Source of the DNA: Amblyomma americanum
Taxonomy: Eukaryota; Arthropoda; Arachnida; Ixodida; Ixodidae
Direction: 5' to 3'
NCBI RefSeq assembly: GCF_052857255.1
Contig: NC_135505.1
Location: 41,005,864 to 41,069,863, forward strand
DNA length: 64,000 nucleotides
Each line of letters opens with the position of its first letter. Positions within the stretch are counted from its first letter, which is position 1. Under the pieces are notes generated by a model. That model was not told the DNA's origin and did not search any database. It saw nothing but the letters and a program-made list of their open reading frames with translations. Of the stretch, positions 10,221 to 19,531 are shown one piece after another. The position numbers and the translations under genes were made by a program.

Positions 10221-10571
10221 CAGGGTGTTTTACGCAACATGAACCAGGGATTAAAAAATTGCCTCTTCAGAATTGGAAGAATCCAAAGCCATATTGTTTC
10301 CCATCGTGTGGCGCTCCTAACAATATTTATAGGTTTGACTTAATTATTTATTATTTTATTTTTCATTATGCAAATTTTCTGTTATGCACTTCAGGGTGTG
10401 TCACGTAACATGAACCAAGGGTTAAAAAAGTGCATCATCAGGATTGGAAGAAACCAAAGACATATGTTTTCCTGTCGTGTAGTGTCCTCACAGTATTTTT
10501 GAATTCCGCTCAAATATTTAATTCTCTAGGATTCATCATGCAAATTTTCTATCATTCACTTTAGTGTCACG
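10221..10571 (+). repeat. Tandem dimer, 171-bp unit
   Basis: Unit 1 starts at 10221 with CAGGGTGTTTTACGCAACAT and unit 2 at 10392 with CAGGGTGTGTCACGTAACAT. Both continue GAACCAAGGGTTAAAAAA, then CAGGATTGGAAGAA, then CAAATTTTCTATCATTCACTT at the end. A third start (AGTGTCACGTG) is seen at 10563. The CAGGGTGT-CACGTAACATG opening is reminiscent of short arthropod repeats found dispersed or in tandem. No coding is visible. Confidence 0.75.
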
Positions 10572-10609
10572 TGTGTTCCCTTAAGTTAAAGAGGCAGGTT
10601 AAGAAATAA

Positions 10610-10930
10610 CAATAATAATTATTATTAATAATTGGTTTTTGGGGAAAGGAAATGGCGCAGTACGCGTCATATATAGGCGGGCACCTGAACCGTGCCTTAA
10701 GGGAAGGGATAAGGGAGCGAGTGAAAGAAGAATGGAAGAAAGAGGTGCCGTAGTGGAGGGCTCCTGAATAATTTCGACCAACTTGGGATCTTTAACGTGC
10801 ACTGACATCGCACAGGTAACGGGCGCCTTAGCGGTTTGCCTCCATAAAAACGCAGCCGCCGCGGTCTGGTTCGAGCCCGGGAACTACGGATCAGTAGCCG
10901 AGCGTCCTAACCATTGAGCCACCTTGGCGG
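10610..10930 (-). repeat. SINE-2 copy, minus strand
   Basis: Left end (AAT)n-rich tail joined to AATTGGTTTTTGGGGAAAGG, then CACCTGAACCGTGCCTTAAG, TTTAACGTGCACTGACATCG, and the tRNA-like head at the right with TTCGAGCCCGG and CCATTGAGCCACC (complement of box A). Flanks GGTTAAGAAA (10598-10607) and GGTTAAAAAC (10929-10938) may be an imperfect target duplication. Confidence 0.86.
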
Positions 10931-10937
10931 TTAAAAA

Positions 10938-11035
10938 CCCGACTACGGAGGCCATGTTTCAATGCAGGCAAAACGCAAAAGGCACGTGTGTGCTGTGCGA
11001 TGTCAGTGCACAATACAAGATCCCAAATTTTTTGC
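10938..11035 (+). repeat. SINE body fragment, + strand
   Basis: Short stretch matching the shared SINE body (ATGTTTCAATGCAGGCAAAACGC, GTGTGCTGTGCGATGTCAGTGCAC, AAGATCCCAAA). It lacks the tRNA head and the tail. It lies head-to-head against the minus-strand SINE-2. Confidence 0.6.
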
Positions 11036-11345
11036 GGCAACATATCTTGTACTTCGTCTTCGGGGAGGGGGGGGGGGTGAATTTAAAGAAAGCTCGAAAG
11101 CTCGCGAAATATGAAAAAAAATCCCGTGACTTCATTCATGCGCTACCATACACCAGCGCTCTCGACTGTTTTCTGAACGAACGAAACGCGAGCGTCTTCC
11201 GTGCCCGAGTGAGCGGCCTCCGCTTATTTTGACGGCCTGCAAAATGGTAAAAATAACAAAACAGAGGTAGCTTGAAATACGTAAAGAGCTCGTGTCGCAG
11301 AAAATCCGGTGTCGTCCGGGGCGTTAGCCGTGAGCGAAAAAAGGC
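11036..11345. other. Intergenic, no gene recognised
   Basis: A poly(G) run lies near 11069-11077. The open frame 10924-11232 is read through from the SINE fragment and has no domain. Confidence 0.4.
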
Positions 11346-11351
11346 GCATCT

Positions 11352-11419
11352 GGGTGGACACCTGAACGGCGCCGTAATGGAATTTTGTTACCCTTACGGC
11401 CCGGTTCGGGTGTCCACCT
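11352..11419. repeat. 26-bp inverted repeat made of two SINE-2 tail fragments
   Basis: The arm 11352-11377 and the reverse complement of 11394-11419 agree at about 22 of 26 bases around a 16-bp loop. Both arms are the GGTGTCCANN...GGCGCCGTAA block of the SINE-2 tail, in opposite orientation. This is a remnant of two SINEs facing each other or a foldback event. Confidence 0.65.
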
Positions 11420-11425
11420 AGATAT

Positions 11426-11898
11426 GTGAGACAGGCGTCCTTTCCTTAAATTGTTCAACAGCCACGAGTCACGCCGAACGGGCGATGGTGTTCTGTGCGC
11501 TCCTTGGCAACGCTGCAACACGCTGTCGCGTCTTACTCATAAAGGCGAAGCTTAAGCGTCCTCCAAATTTTCTCATTTTTTATGCTTTGGTTCTATAGAA
11601 GCTCCGTCTGAATTGGCTTTCCACGGTGTCCTTATCACATACCCCTGATCACATCGCATCACATCTTTCCCTTTTGAGGAAGAATATGCTGACACACTTT
11701 GAAGATTATGCTAAGAGCACCAGCTCACTTCGAGCGCTTCGAGAAGCTGAGCACGCCCGCTTCATTCACTCGTGACGCTAGATAGAACTCCCTCTGTAGA
11801 AGGACCTTTTGAACGACCTCATTGAACGCAACAAATTAAGAGCTACTTCAGCGTACAATACATGCTGGTAAAACAACTGTTTCATAAGAAAAGCGAGT
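11426..11898. other. Intergenic, nothing recognised
   Basis: No repeat pair, domain or RNA gene could be supported here. Confidence 0.4.
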
Positions 11899-12052
11899 AG
11901 CCGCCGTGGTGGCTGCTAAGCGTTTATGACGCTCGGCTACTGACCAGGAAGACGCGCGTTCGATCCTGGCAGCGGCGTTGGAATTTCGACGGAAGCAAAA
12001 TTGTAGAGCCCCGTGTACTGTGAGATGACAGTGTACGTTAAAGAACGCCAGG
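11899..12052 (+). repeat. Ruka SINE, left half of a split copy
   Basis: Starts AGCCGCCGTGGTGGCTGCTAAG, contains CTCGGCTACTGACC, the box B-like GTTCGATCCTGG, then TGTACTGTGAGATGACAGTG and stops at GAACGCCAGG. The missing right half of the same SINE resumes at 12435 with AGGTGGTCGAAAG. The two halves flank an unrelated minus-strand insertion. Confidence 0.78.
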
Positions 12053-12434
12053 AATAATTTTTTTTATTAGGAGGAGGGGGGGGGTAAGGTAAGCAAACTT
12101 TATTGGATCTTTTAAGGAATTCGCGGCTGCAGGACCCGCGTCGTCCTCGTCTCAGGCGGTCCCGGGTCCTGTCCTCGCAAGGTCGGGCCCAAATTCCAGG
12201 GTAGGGAGGGGGGAAGAAACGGCGCCGTTTCCGTCTCGCATCTCGACGGACACCTGAACCGCGCCGTAAGGGAAGGTTGATAAAGGAGGGAGTGAAAGAT
12301 GAAATGTGAGAAAGAGGTACCGCAGTGGAGGGCTCCGGAATGATTTCGAACACCTGGGGATTTTTAACGTGCAATGACATCGCACAGCACACGGGCACCT
12401 TTGCGTTTCACCTCTATCAGAATGCTGCCACCAC
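12053..12434 (-). repeat. SINE-2/LINE-tail chimera inserted in a Ruka copy
   Basis: Read on the minus strand, the block starts inside a SINE-2 (GCAGCATTCTGATAGAGG, then GTGCAATG...TTTAACG context, GGTGTCCGTCGAGATGCGAG at 12240-12260). Near 12216 it switches to a different 3' end, containing CCAATAAAGTTTGCTTACC (12082-12100) followed by poly(C) and poly(A). The switched tail reads like a LINE 3' end. The SINE head is lost. The block as a whole interrupts a + strand Ruka. Either one chimeric retrotransposition or two events could explain it. Confidence 0.6.
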
Positions 12435-12514
12435 AGGTGGTCGAAAGTTGTGAAGCCCTCCACTACAGTGCTTCTCATAGCCTGAGTCGCACGGGAAGTT
12501 ACACCCCCATAAAC
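12435..12514 (+). repeat. Ruka SINE, right half of the split copy
   Basis: AGGTGGTCGAAAGTTGTGAAG, CTCATAGCCTGAGTCGC and the terminal TTACACCCCCATAAAC are the Ruka 3' half in the same orientation as 11899-12052, with no bases of the consensus order missing at the break. Confidence 0.78.
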
Positions 12515-12649
12515 TAGCGCTACCATTCTAACAACTCTCTGATTTATTTCTACTCTCGACTAAACTTCTGCACTTAGCCACAAAGTGGCAATCGCGAAAG
12601 TAAGGAATAAAACCCCAATCCCTCTCAGAATATCAAATTTGTTGCACCC

Positions 12650-12977
12650 GCCACAAAGCCCTGCGTTCCATTACCGCGGCATCTGTTCGCTGAGCTACAA
12701 CTCTTCCGAATGTCAGTAGCCGCCGCCGAGAGTCAAGGCCTTTCGCCCGTCGTCTAGGCGTGTAGCACTCTGGCTACCCTCTTTCTGTTGGACATTTAAA
12801 CTTTTCTATCCTATCCTTCGCTGCTTCTCCAGCGTTACCTAGTGTTCCGAAAATGGTGCGTCCATTTCTCACTCCAATGGGTCCTCCGTCTGGGAGCGTT
12901 GGTTCTGTCTCACTTATGCTTGGTACGAGTCCCACAACGCATGTCGACAAGCGTTTCCCGGCATATGGCGCCGCTGT
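12650..12977 (+). repeat. Dispersed repeat R, copy 2, left part
   Basis: Matches copy 1 (8890-9126) in ordered blocks: CCCTGCGTTCCATTACC, CAGCGTTACCTAGTG, GGTCCTCCGTCTGGGAGCG and ATGCTTGGTACGAG. It is interrupted by a SINE-2 at 12988 and resumes at 13307. Confidence 0.65.
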
Positions 12978-12987
12978 GATAAGGAAT

Positions 12988-13296
12988 AATAATTGGTTTT
13001 GGGGGCAAAGGAAATGGCGCAGTATCTGTCTCATATATCGGTGGACACCTGAACCGCGCCGTAAGGGAAGGGATAAAGGAGGGAGTGAAAGAAGAAAGGA
13101 AGAAGAGGTGCCGTAGTGGAGGGCTCCGGAATAATTTAGACCACCTGGGGATCTTTAACGTGCACTGACATCGCAAAGCACACGGGCGCCTAAGCGTTTT
13201 TCCTCCATAAAAACGCAGCCGCCGCGGTCGGGTTCGAACCCGGGAGCTCCGGATCAGTAGTCAAGCGCCCTAACCACTGAGCCACCGCGGCGGGGC
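12988..13296 (-). repeat. SINE-2 copy with perfect target duplication
   Basis: A well preserved copy: AATAATTGGTTTTGGGGGCA tail at left, CACCTGAACCGCGCCGTAAG, TTTAACGTGCACTGACATCG, box B complement GGTTCGAACCCGGGAG and box A complement CTAACCACTGAGCCACC. The flanks carry the identical 10-bp repeat GATAAGGAAT at 12978-12987 and 13297-13306, which lies in repeat R. This gives a clean insertion site. Confidence 0.9.
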
Positions 13297-13306
13297 GATA
13301 AGGAAT

Positions 13307-13469
13307 CGGCAATATGCATTTCGGTTTGTATTTTTTCGTGCAGTGTTCTGCGCTGCGGGCTGTCGGTGAGTTCCTTCGAATATCAACCCGGAGGATTGGA
13401 AAACAATCGCGGGGGCATTAGCAGAGGACTGTCCGTACCAGCAAAACTGACACGGCGATACCAAAATAT
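13307..13469 (+). repeat. Dispersed repeat R, copy 2, right part
   Basis: Continues repeat R after the SINE: CGGCAATATGCAT (CGGCAATGTGCAT in copy 1), then the section that copy 1 lost to its LINE, then TTCCTTCGAATATCAACCCG. It ends at 13469 where the Gypsy A LTR starts. Confidence 0.62.
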
Positions 13470-13639
13470 TGTAACGAAGACATGACCGGCACAGATCACG
13501 GTCTCAGCGAAGTCCAGCGCACAGCAGGGAACTCATAAGATGGCTGTCCGAACCACACACACACTTCGTCGTTTTCCACCGGCACACGCACACTTCGTCT
13601 TCATCGTCGGCGCGCTCCCATGAGCACGCGCTATTACCC
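13470..13639 (-). repeat. Gypsy A 3' LTR (putative)
   Basis: Placed between the polypurine-like GATGGAGGGGG (minus strand, near 13650-13640) and the end CTTCGTTACA at 13470. The termini GTAATA...TTACA are complementary, as expected for LTR ends of the TGTAA...TTACA type with one changed base. No partner LTR exists in the window, so limits are inferred from the ends only. Confidence 0.55.
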
Positions 13640-13744
13640 CCTCCATCAAGGCGGCGGCCCGACGGCGGAAACGAACACGGACAGCAAAGGTAATGTTCGG
13701 TATAGACGGCGGACGGCAGAGAATACAGAGAGCTGTTAAGCTGG

Positions 13745-15215
13745 TAAAGCGGCGGGTTGCAGCCTGTCATGGTAGGGCTTCATGCGCACCACGTGGACAG
13801 TCTCGGTCGGATGGCGCCGACGTGGTGAGGAGGTCGTGTCCCGCGGAAAACCTTCGTATGTGACATCACCTATACGACGAACCACCTCCTACGGACCGAA
13901 GTAGCGTCGGAGGAGCTTTTCGGGGAGTCCGCGGCGGCGCACAGGTGTCCATACCCATACAGAGTCGCCGGGCTCGTACCGAACGCATCGGTGTCGGAGG
14001 TTGTAGCGACCAGCGTCGAGTTGTTGTTGATGTCCAATCCGGCACCTTGCGAGTTGGCGGGCTTCTTCAGCCCGCTGGACGAATGTGTCAACGTCAGCGT
14101 AGGGACCGATGTCTCCGTCGTTGTGAGCAGCGGGTAGCATAGCATCCAGCATGGTAGTGACACACCGTCCGTAGACCAGCTGGAAAGGTGTAAGACGGGT
14201 AGGCTCCTGTTCTGCCGTATTGTAGGCGAAGGTTGCATAAAGAAGAACTTCGTCCCACGTACGATGCTCAACGTCGACATACATAGCAAGCTTATCTGCA
14301 AGCGTCCGGTTGAGGCGTTCAGTCAAGCCGTTTGTTTGGGGATGATAGGCTGTTGTCTTCCGGTGACTGGTGTGGGTGAGTTCGAAGAGAGATTGCATTA
14401 ATGCCGCCGTAAAGGCGGTTCCACGGTCCGTGATGACGACTGATGGCGCACCGTGACGCAAGACGATTGATGTCATAAAAAACTGAGCCACTTCTGCAGC
14501 ACTAGCGTGGGGAAGCGCCTGTGTCTCGGCGTACCGCGTTAAGTAGTCCGTCACCACAACAATCCATTTGTTCCCAGAGGAAGAGAATGGGAATGGGCCC
14601 AGCAAGTCCATGCCCACTTGTTGGAAAGGCGTTGTAGGCGGTGAGATGGGCTGGAGAAGCCCTGCGGGTTTAACTGGTGGTGTCTTTCGTCGCTGGCAGT
14701 CACGGCAGGTCCTCACATATTGCTGGACTGATGAGAGCAACTTTGGCCAGTAATACTTCGCACGAATGCGGGCATACGTCCGCGTAACCCCCAAATGGCC
14801 AGCCGATGGCTCGTCGTGGCAGGCGTGCAAGATTTCTGGACGGAGTTCAGATGGCACAACCAGAAGAAAGGTTTCCGTGTTATGGGCGAAGTTCCTCTTG
14901 TAAAGGACGCCATCTCGGAGACTGTAGGAACCCAAACCTCGAACGAAAAGCCGCGGAACAGCGACGTTAAGGTCCTCCAGATGCTCGATGAGCGGACGCA
15001 ACTCTGAGTCAGCCCGTTGACGCCGGGCCATATCGGACGACGTGACGAGAGCAAAAAACGGGAAGTCGTCCTCTGTTTCGGCCGGAGCAACGTCGGCAGG
15101 TGCACGTGACAAACAATCGGCGTCATTGTGCTTACGGCCGGACTTGTACACTACCGTGATGTCGTATTTCTGGAGGCGAAGGCTTCATCTCGCAAGCCGT
15201 CCCGAAGGGTCTTTG
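13745..15215 (-). pseudogene. pol: Gypsy A integrase and RNase H end
   Basis: The 420-codon frame (13889-15151) begins YKSGRKHNDADCLSRAP, the RNase H end, then shows the integrase HHCC domain (CHDEPSAGHLG...CRDCQRRK). The DDE core follows: D in VGMDLLGPF, D in VITDRGTAF, E in NGLTERLNRTLADK. The C terminus with YEPGDSVWVWTPVRRRGLPE is the usual post-core region. A TAG at 13887 cuts the last part, which continues in frame to about 13745. Upstream, at 15150-15220, the sequence [18 protein letters not shown] carries a TGA and lacks the preceding TDHHALCW-like block. Integrase would insert element cDNA; this copy cannot express a full product. Confidence 0.88.
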
Positions 15216-15222
15216 AGATTGG

Positions 15223-16134
15223 CTACGGGCGACCATAGAGATATGGTCGGAACTTGCTAATCGCCCACACTACCGCAAGGCATTCCTTCTCTGTGGTAGA
15301 GTAGTTTGCCTCTGCTTTCGAGAGGGAGCGGCTGGCGTACGCTATGACTTTCTCGTTGCCATCCTGCCACTGAACGAGAATAGCGCCGAGACCAACATTG
15401 CTGGCGTCAGTATGAATTTCAGTGGCAGCTCGTTCATCAAAATGGGCGAGTATTGGAACAGTTTGTAGGCGGCTGCGTAGCTCGTTGAAGGCAGATGATT
15501 CCTGATCATCATGCCACACAAAAGATACATTGTCTCTAGTAAGCATTGTAAGGGGCTCGGCAATTGTGGAAAAGTTTTCAACGAAACGTCTGTAATAGAC
15601 ACAGAGACCCAGAAACCTACGAACGGACTTTTTGTCGGTCGGGCGCGGGAACTGTGCCACAGCGGCAGTTTTCTCCGGGTCAGGACGGACTCCGTCAGCG
15701 CTTATCACGTTACCAAGAAAACTGAGCTCTTCGAAACCAAAGTGACACTTTTGTGGCTTTATCGTCAACTGTGCCGAACGGAGCGCCTGTAACACCATTC
15801 GCAGCCGGTTGAGGTGTTCCTCGAAGCTAGGAGCAAAAATGACATCATCAAGGTACACTAGGCATGTCTGCCATTTCAGCCCCGAAAGAACGGTGTCCAT
15901 CATGCGTTGGAAGGTTGCTGGCGCAGAACAGAGTCCAAAGGGTAGCACATTGAATTCATAAAGGCCGTAAGGTGTCACGAACGCTGTCTTCTCTCTGTCC
16001 CTTTCGTCCACTTCGATCTGCCAGTAGCCATTCTTAAGGTCGAGTGAAGAAAAATATTTAGCGTCACGCAGTCGATCCAAGGCGTCGTCGATACGTGGAA
16101 GGGGGTAAACGTCACGTTTCGTGACACGATTCAA
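15223..16134 (-). pseudogene. pol: Gypsy A reverse transcriptase and RNase H
   Basis: 303 codons with RT palm motifs in order: [20 protein letters not shown] (motif A), [17 protein letters not shown] (motif B), [10 protein letters not shown] (YLDD catalytic box), then the RNase H start [15 protein letters not shown] and [20 protein letters not shown]. The frame stops at LYGRP where the next residues should carry the conserved histidine block; it resumes only after a deletion, so RNase H is broken. The apparent N-terminal M is internal: the frame is joined upstream to FCV through a TAA at the usual D of FCVDYRKLN. Confidence 0.9.
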
Positions 16135-16143
16135 CTTCCGATA

Positions 16144-17118
16144 TTAGACGCAGAATCGCAAGGTGTTATCTTTTTTCTTCACCAATACCACAGGCGAAGC
16201 CGAGGGGCTCGTGGACGGCTGGACTACGTCGTCTGCAAGCATTTCTTGCACTTGGGATTGTATAGCCTCCCGTTCCACCGGCGACACTCTGTACGGGTGT
16301 TGGGATATGGGGCTAGTCTCCTCGTTGACGATGATGCGGTGTTTGGCTACCGGGGTGCGCCCTACCTTTGATGTCGTGGCGAAGCACTCTGCGAAATCGT
16401 GAAGGGGCTCTAACAAGCGCTGCTTCTGACCCACCGACAAGCCGGGATTAATGTCCACGGTAGACAGAACGGCTGCTGCATCGCGTCCGTCCGGCGACGG
16501 TAGCTCCAGAGCACATATTTCTGCGGGCTCAACGAAGTCGGTAACGTATGCGACGGCCGTTCCGTTCGCAATAGGCTGGAACTCTGTTCCGAAGTTAGTG
16601 ATCAAGTGTGTCGCAGAGCGATCCCGTAAGCGAACAAGCCCTCTTGCAGCGCAGATTCCTTTCTCGACTAGAAGGCTGACGTTTCTCTCTGCCATAACGT
16701 CTCCATCACCGGGCGAGTCACTTTGCACGGGGACCATCATGCTGCACCGCGGAGGCACCGTCACGTCATCAGCAGAAATACGCAGGGCGGGTATCCTGGA
16801 GTCCTCTGGGTCGGCTATTTCAATTGCTTGCGTCGGCGAAAACGTCACGCGCGGCTCTTGTAAATTGATAACGGCGCCGTTAGCTTGTAAAAAGTCCTGG
16901 CCGAGAATGACATCGCGCGAAAAGTGAGGTAGGACAACAAAGTCACAAACGTAAACAAATCCATCGATTGTAACTCTCCCCGTACACCGGCCAACAGGGG
17001 TAATTAGGTGCCCACCAGCTGTGCGAATCTGAGGCCCAGTCCACGCGGTTAAAACTTTCCTCAGTTCTTTTTCTAGCTCGTTGCTCATAACCGAATAGTC
17101 CGCTCCCGTATCAACCAA
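16144..17118 (-). pseudogene. pol: Gypsy A protease, linker and RT N terminus
   Basis: The frame opens with MVDTGADYSVMSN, the aspartic protease active site (DTG), and has the second protease hallmark VILGQDFLQANG about 70 residues later. A long linker follows, then the RT fingers HRIIVNEETSPISQHPYRVS and SPSASPVVLVKKKDNTLRFC, ending at a TAA at 16142-16144 within the FCVDYR block. Upstream of the M it runs open toward gag. Protease would cut the Gag-Pol precursor. The single stop separates it from the rest of pol. Confidence 0.88.
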
Positions 17119-17282
17119 TGCCGTAACTGCTAAATCATCGATATCGACCGGTAAGTCCGAAGCTGCACATCCTTTGTGATCGTCACGTGTCCTCGTTTGA
17201 TAGCCGTCGTCTGGTCGGGAAGGCGATGGAGGATGTTCGGCTATTCGCTCGTCAGCGGCCTTACCTCCGCAGGCCGCTGGGT

Positions 17283-18475
17283 CTAGTTTCCCCGGCGAGG
17301 ACTCGGTGAGCGGCTGAAACGGCTTGTCGAAGGACGGGGACTCGGCGAACGATAGCGGGTAGAGGTTGGTGGGCGGTAGTCAGGGCGAGGGAAATCAGTG
17401 TGAGTGTGATCCCGGCGCGTTGGCAGGTGCTCCTCAATTTCGCGAAGCCGTTCGCCATTGGGCGGACAGGGGACTCGCGGATGAAATCCGCGAGTTCCAG
17501 CTCGACGATAAGGGCACCACCGCAAGATATGGCCAGCCTCACCGCAGTGGTAGCAAAGGGGCCGCTGGTCAGGTGCCCGCCACACGTCCGTCTTCCGCAG
17601 TCTGGCCTCGGGCAACACAGGGACAGGCGGGGGCCGCGGCTGGAAAGCTGATGCAGATGGGCTTGTGCTCCAAGGGGCGAGGTCGCAGTTCTGTCGGAGT
17701 ACCGACGCGTACGTCTGACGCGGGGGCGTCGGTGTAAGAGCAGCAGGGGCAACAGGTTCAGGGACCACCTGCTGCACTTCCTCTCGGATAATTTGTGCTA
17801 ACGATGGGCACTGCGGCTGCGACTGGGCAGAGAGGCGCATTTTGTTCAGCTCTTCTTTGACGATAGATCGAACCAGCTCCCGAAGGGTGTAAGCGGAGTC
17901 GCTGGAGGCTGGCGCGAAGTCGGCAGTTGATACGGTGTTCACGGCGCGATTGTAATAGCGGGCGCGTTGTTGCAGGGTCTTTTCGACGGTAGTGGCCTCC
18001 GATAGAAACTCCGAAGTGGTGTTAGGTGGGTTTCGCACAAGCCCAGCAAACAGTTCTTCTTTTATCCCGTGCATCAGGTGGCGCACTTTCTTGTCCTCGG
18101 CCATGTTTGGATCCGCCCTTCTGAACAGTCGTGTCATGTCCTCATAATACATTGCGACGCTCTCATTGGGTCGCTGGTTCCTTCACTTCAGCGCCGACTC
18201 AGCTCGTTCCCGACGGTCGGTGTTGACGTAGGTCGCCAGCAACTAGCTACGGAACCGTTCTCAAGAAGGAAACGTTGTCTCGTGGTTCTCGTACCACGTC
18301 CGCGCCGAGTCGTCAAGAGCGAAGTAAACATTGTGCAGCCTCCGCTCCGCATCCCAGCCGTTGTACCTGGCAACGCGCTCGAACTAGTCAAGCCAGTCCT
18401 CCGCGTCCTCAAAGACTTCGCCATGGAAGGTCGGCGGCGTTCGCGGCTGGAGGACCAGGAAGTACGAGACCGGAA
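17283..18475 (-). pseudogene. gag: Gypsy A gag with zinc knuckle, 5' part frame-broken
   Basis: The 289-codon frame 17283-18152 holds a capsid-type segment (MYYEDMTRLFRRADPNMAED, KVRHLMHGIKEELFAGLVRN) and one zinc knuckle, CYHCGEAGHILRWC (C-x2-C-x4-H-x4-C), near residues 198-211. It ends with an arginine/serine/proline-rich tail. Upstream (18153-18475) the capsid start continues in broken frames: PRTPPTFHGE near 18440-18410, then DAEDWLD followed by a TAG. The sequence ends abruptly at about 18475 against unrelated DNA. Gag packages element RNA in the particle. Confidence 0.85.
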
Positions 18476-18486
18476 GTAAGAGACGG

Positions 18487-18492
18487 TTTATT
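18487..18492 (-). terminator. Poly(A) signal of the zinc-finger gene copy 1
   Basis: Minus-strand AATAAA in CACAATAAACCGTC. The same word occurs at the matching place in copy 2 (31614-31619) and copy 3 (59850-59855), about 600-650 bp after the stop codon. Conservation of the word in three diverged copies supports it as the 3' end signal. Confidence 0.55.
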
Positions 18493-18542
18493 GTGAATTA
18501 ATTCTACAGCAAGCCGTACCCGAGAGAAATGCGCATGCCATC

Positions 18543-18726
18543 GTTTATGGTTGTTTAACGTCCCAAAGCGACCGATGCTATTAGAAACGACATATCTAAA
18601 GGCTCCGGAAACTTTACCACTTGGGGTTCTTTAACGTGCTCTGAAATCAGACCGCCGCGACCGGGATCAAACACACGTCTTTCGATTCAGCAGCCGAGCG
18701 CCATAACCACTGAGCCACCTCAGCGG
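18543..18726 (-). repeat. Ruka SINE in the 3' UTR of zinc-finger copy 1
   Basis: Read on +: TTTATGGTTGTTTAACGTCC, GGCTCCGGAAACTTTACCAC, CTTTAACGTGCTCTGA, then GGGATCAAACACACG and CACTGAGCCACC. It is the reverse of Ruka, with a deletion in the body. A Ruka in the same orientation lies at the equivalent place in unit 2 (31669-31902), flanked by matching sequence (GCGCGACTGCGAACAGGC here, GCGCGTGCGAACAGGC there). So it was inserted before those two units separated. Confidence 0.8.
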
Positions 18727-19112
18727 CAGGAGCGCGACTGCGAACAGGCTAGCAAGTTATTGAGGGTGCATTCTGCATTTATCTGCACAACGTACACGCT
18801 CCGTCACATTATGCTGCCAGGCTTACTGACACCATTTCAGTAGTCTGCCCATTTTTCCGGACGCCTTCACTTGTGTCAAACAAGTGACAGAGCTCTTGAA
18901 CTATAGAGGGCTTCGGCATGCTTTCTACTCGTCTAGAAATACTCCCCGCACCACAAAAGAGACTAGCAATGCTTCACACAGCAGTTTCTTACGTGTCTTT
19001 ATTTCGCTCATGTGGGCATTGCAACCAACGCACTTCCGCACAGCCTGCACCTCGCTTTCGCTTGCTGGTCGTTGGGTTGGAGTCTGTTCTATTGAATCCA
19101 ACCGCGATGGAA

Positions 19113-19531
19113 TCACAGTGTGTCCTGAGGAGAGGCTACTGGAGCCAGAATTTGCCACTCTCGTACTTCGCGTCGGTGTGGCGCGGGAACCTCTTCCGGA
19201 GTGGCATGGGAGCCGGCTTGAGGTCTCTCTTCCGGGTGCATCCGCAGGAGGTGTCTCGTAAGGCAGTGCTTCCGTGAAAAGCTCGTTCTACAGTGACGAC
19301 AAACCGGCCTAGACGTGTCGCCAAAAGCGTGCACTGTTGTGCGATGCCGCTCCATATCGAAAACCTTCCTGAAATGTCGTTCGCAGTCGGGGCATTTGTA
19401 GGGCCTCTCCCCCGCGTGGACCAGCTTGTGGTTGAAGAGATCCGCTCGCTGTATGAAGCCCTTCCCACATTCGCCGCACTTGAAAGGCCGCTCGCCCGTG
19501 TGGATCATTGCGTGTCTATCGAAATTAGATC
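19113..19531 (-). CDS. C2H2 zinc-finger protein, terminal coding exon (copy 1)
   Basis: A likely nuclear DNA-binding protein. The exon begins after a polypyrimidine tract and AG (TTCTCTTTTCTCTCATAG on the minus strand, near 19532). It opens with SNFDRHAMIHTGERPFKC, the second half of a finger whose C-x2-C half is in the upstream exon. Three more fingers follow: FKCGECGKGFIQRADLFNHK, YKCPDCERHFRKVFDMERHR and PVCRHCRTSFSRKHCLTRHL, each with C-x2-C and paired histidines. The first two linkers are TGERPFK and AGERPYK, the standard C2H2 linker form. The tail of about 40 residues ends ...APVASPQDTL with a stop at 19113-19115. The ATG at 19508 is internal to a finger and not the start. The exon has no stop or frameshift, unlike its two paralogues. 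DNA target is unknown. Confidence 0.78.

Larger units (their letters stand above)
13470..18475 (-). mobile_element. Gypsy A: Ty3/Gypsy LTR retrotransposon, 5' truncated, dead
   Basis: Minus-strand order is gag (18475-17283), protease and RT start (17118-16144), RT/RNase H (16134-15223), integrase (15200-13745), then one LTR (13639-13470). That is the Ty3/Gypsy order. The gag-side LTR is missing: the sequence at 18475 runs straight into the zinc-finger unit, so the 5' end was lost by truncation or recombination. Several stops, frame changes and a deletion in RNase H show it is inactive. No target duplication can be tested because one end is missing. Confidence 0.88.

Noticed and set aside
13258..13296. 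tRNA-like box A and box B sequences here and in the other SINEs
   Set aside because: They are heads of tRNA-derived SINEs with bodies and target duplications; no acceptor stem or cloverleaf pairing was seen, so none is called as a tRNA gene.
13889..14301. Second minus-strand frames over integrase and RT regions, and + strand frames such as 17366-17737 and 24004-24351
   Set aside because: Shadows of the Gypsy A and Gypsy B coding frames.
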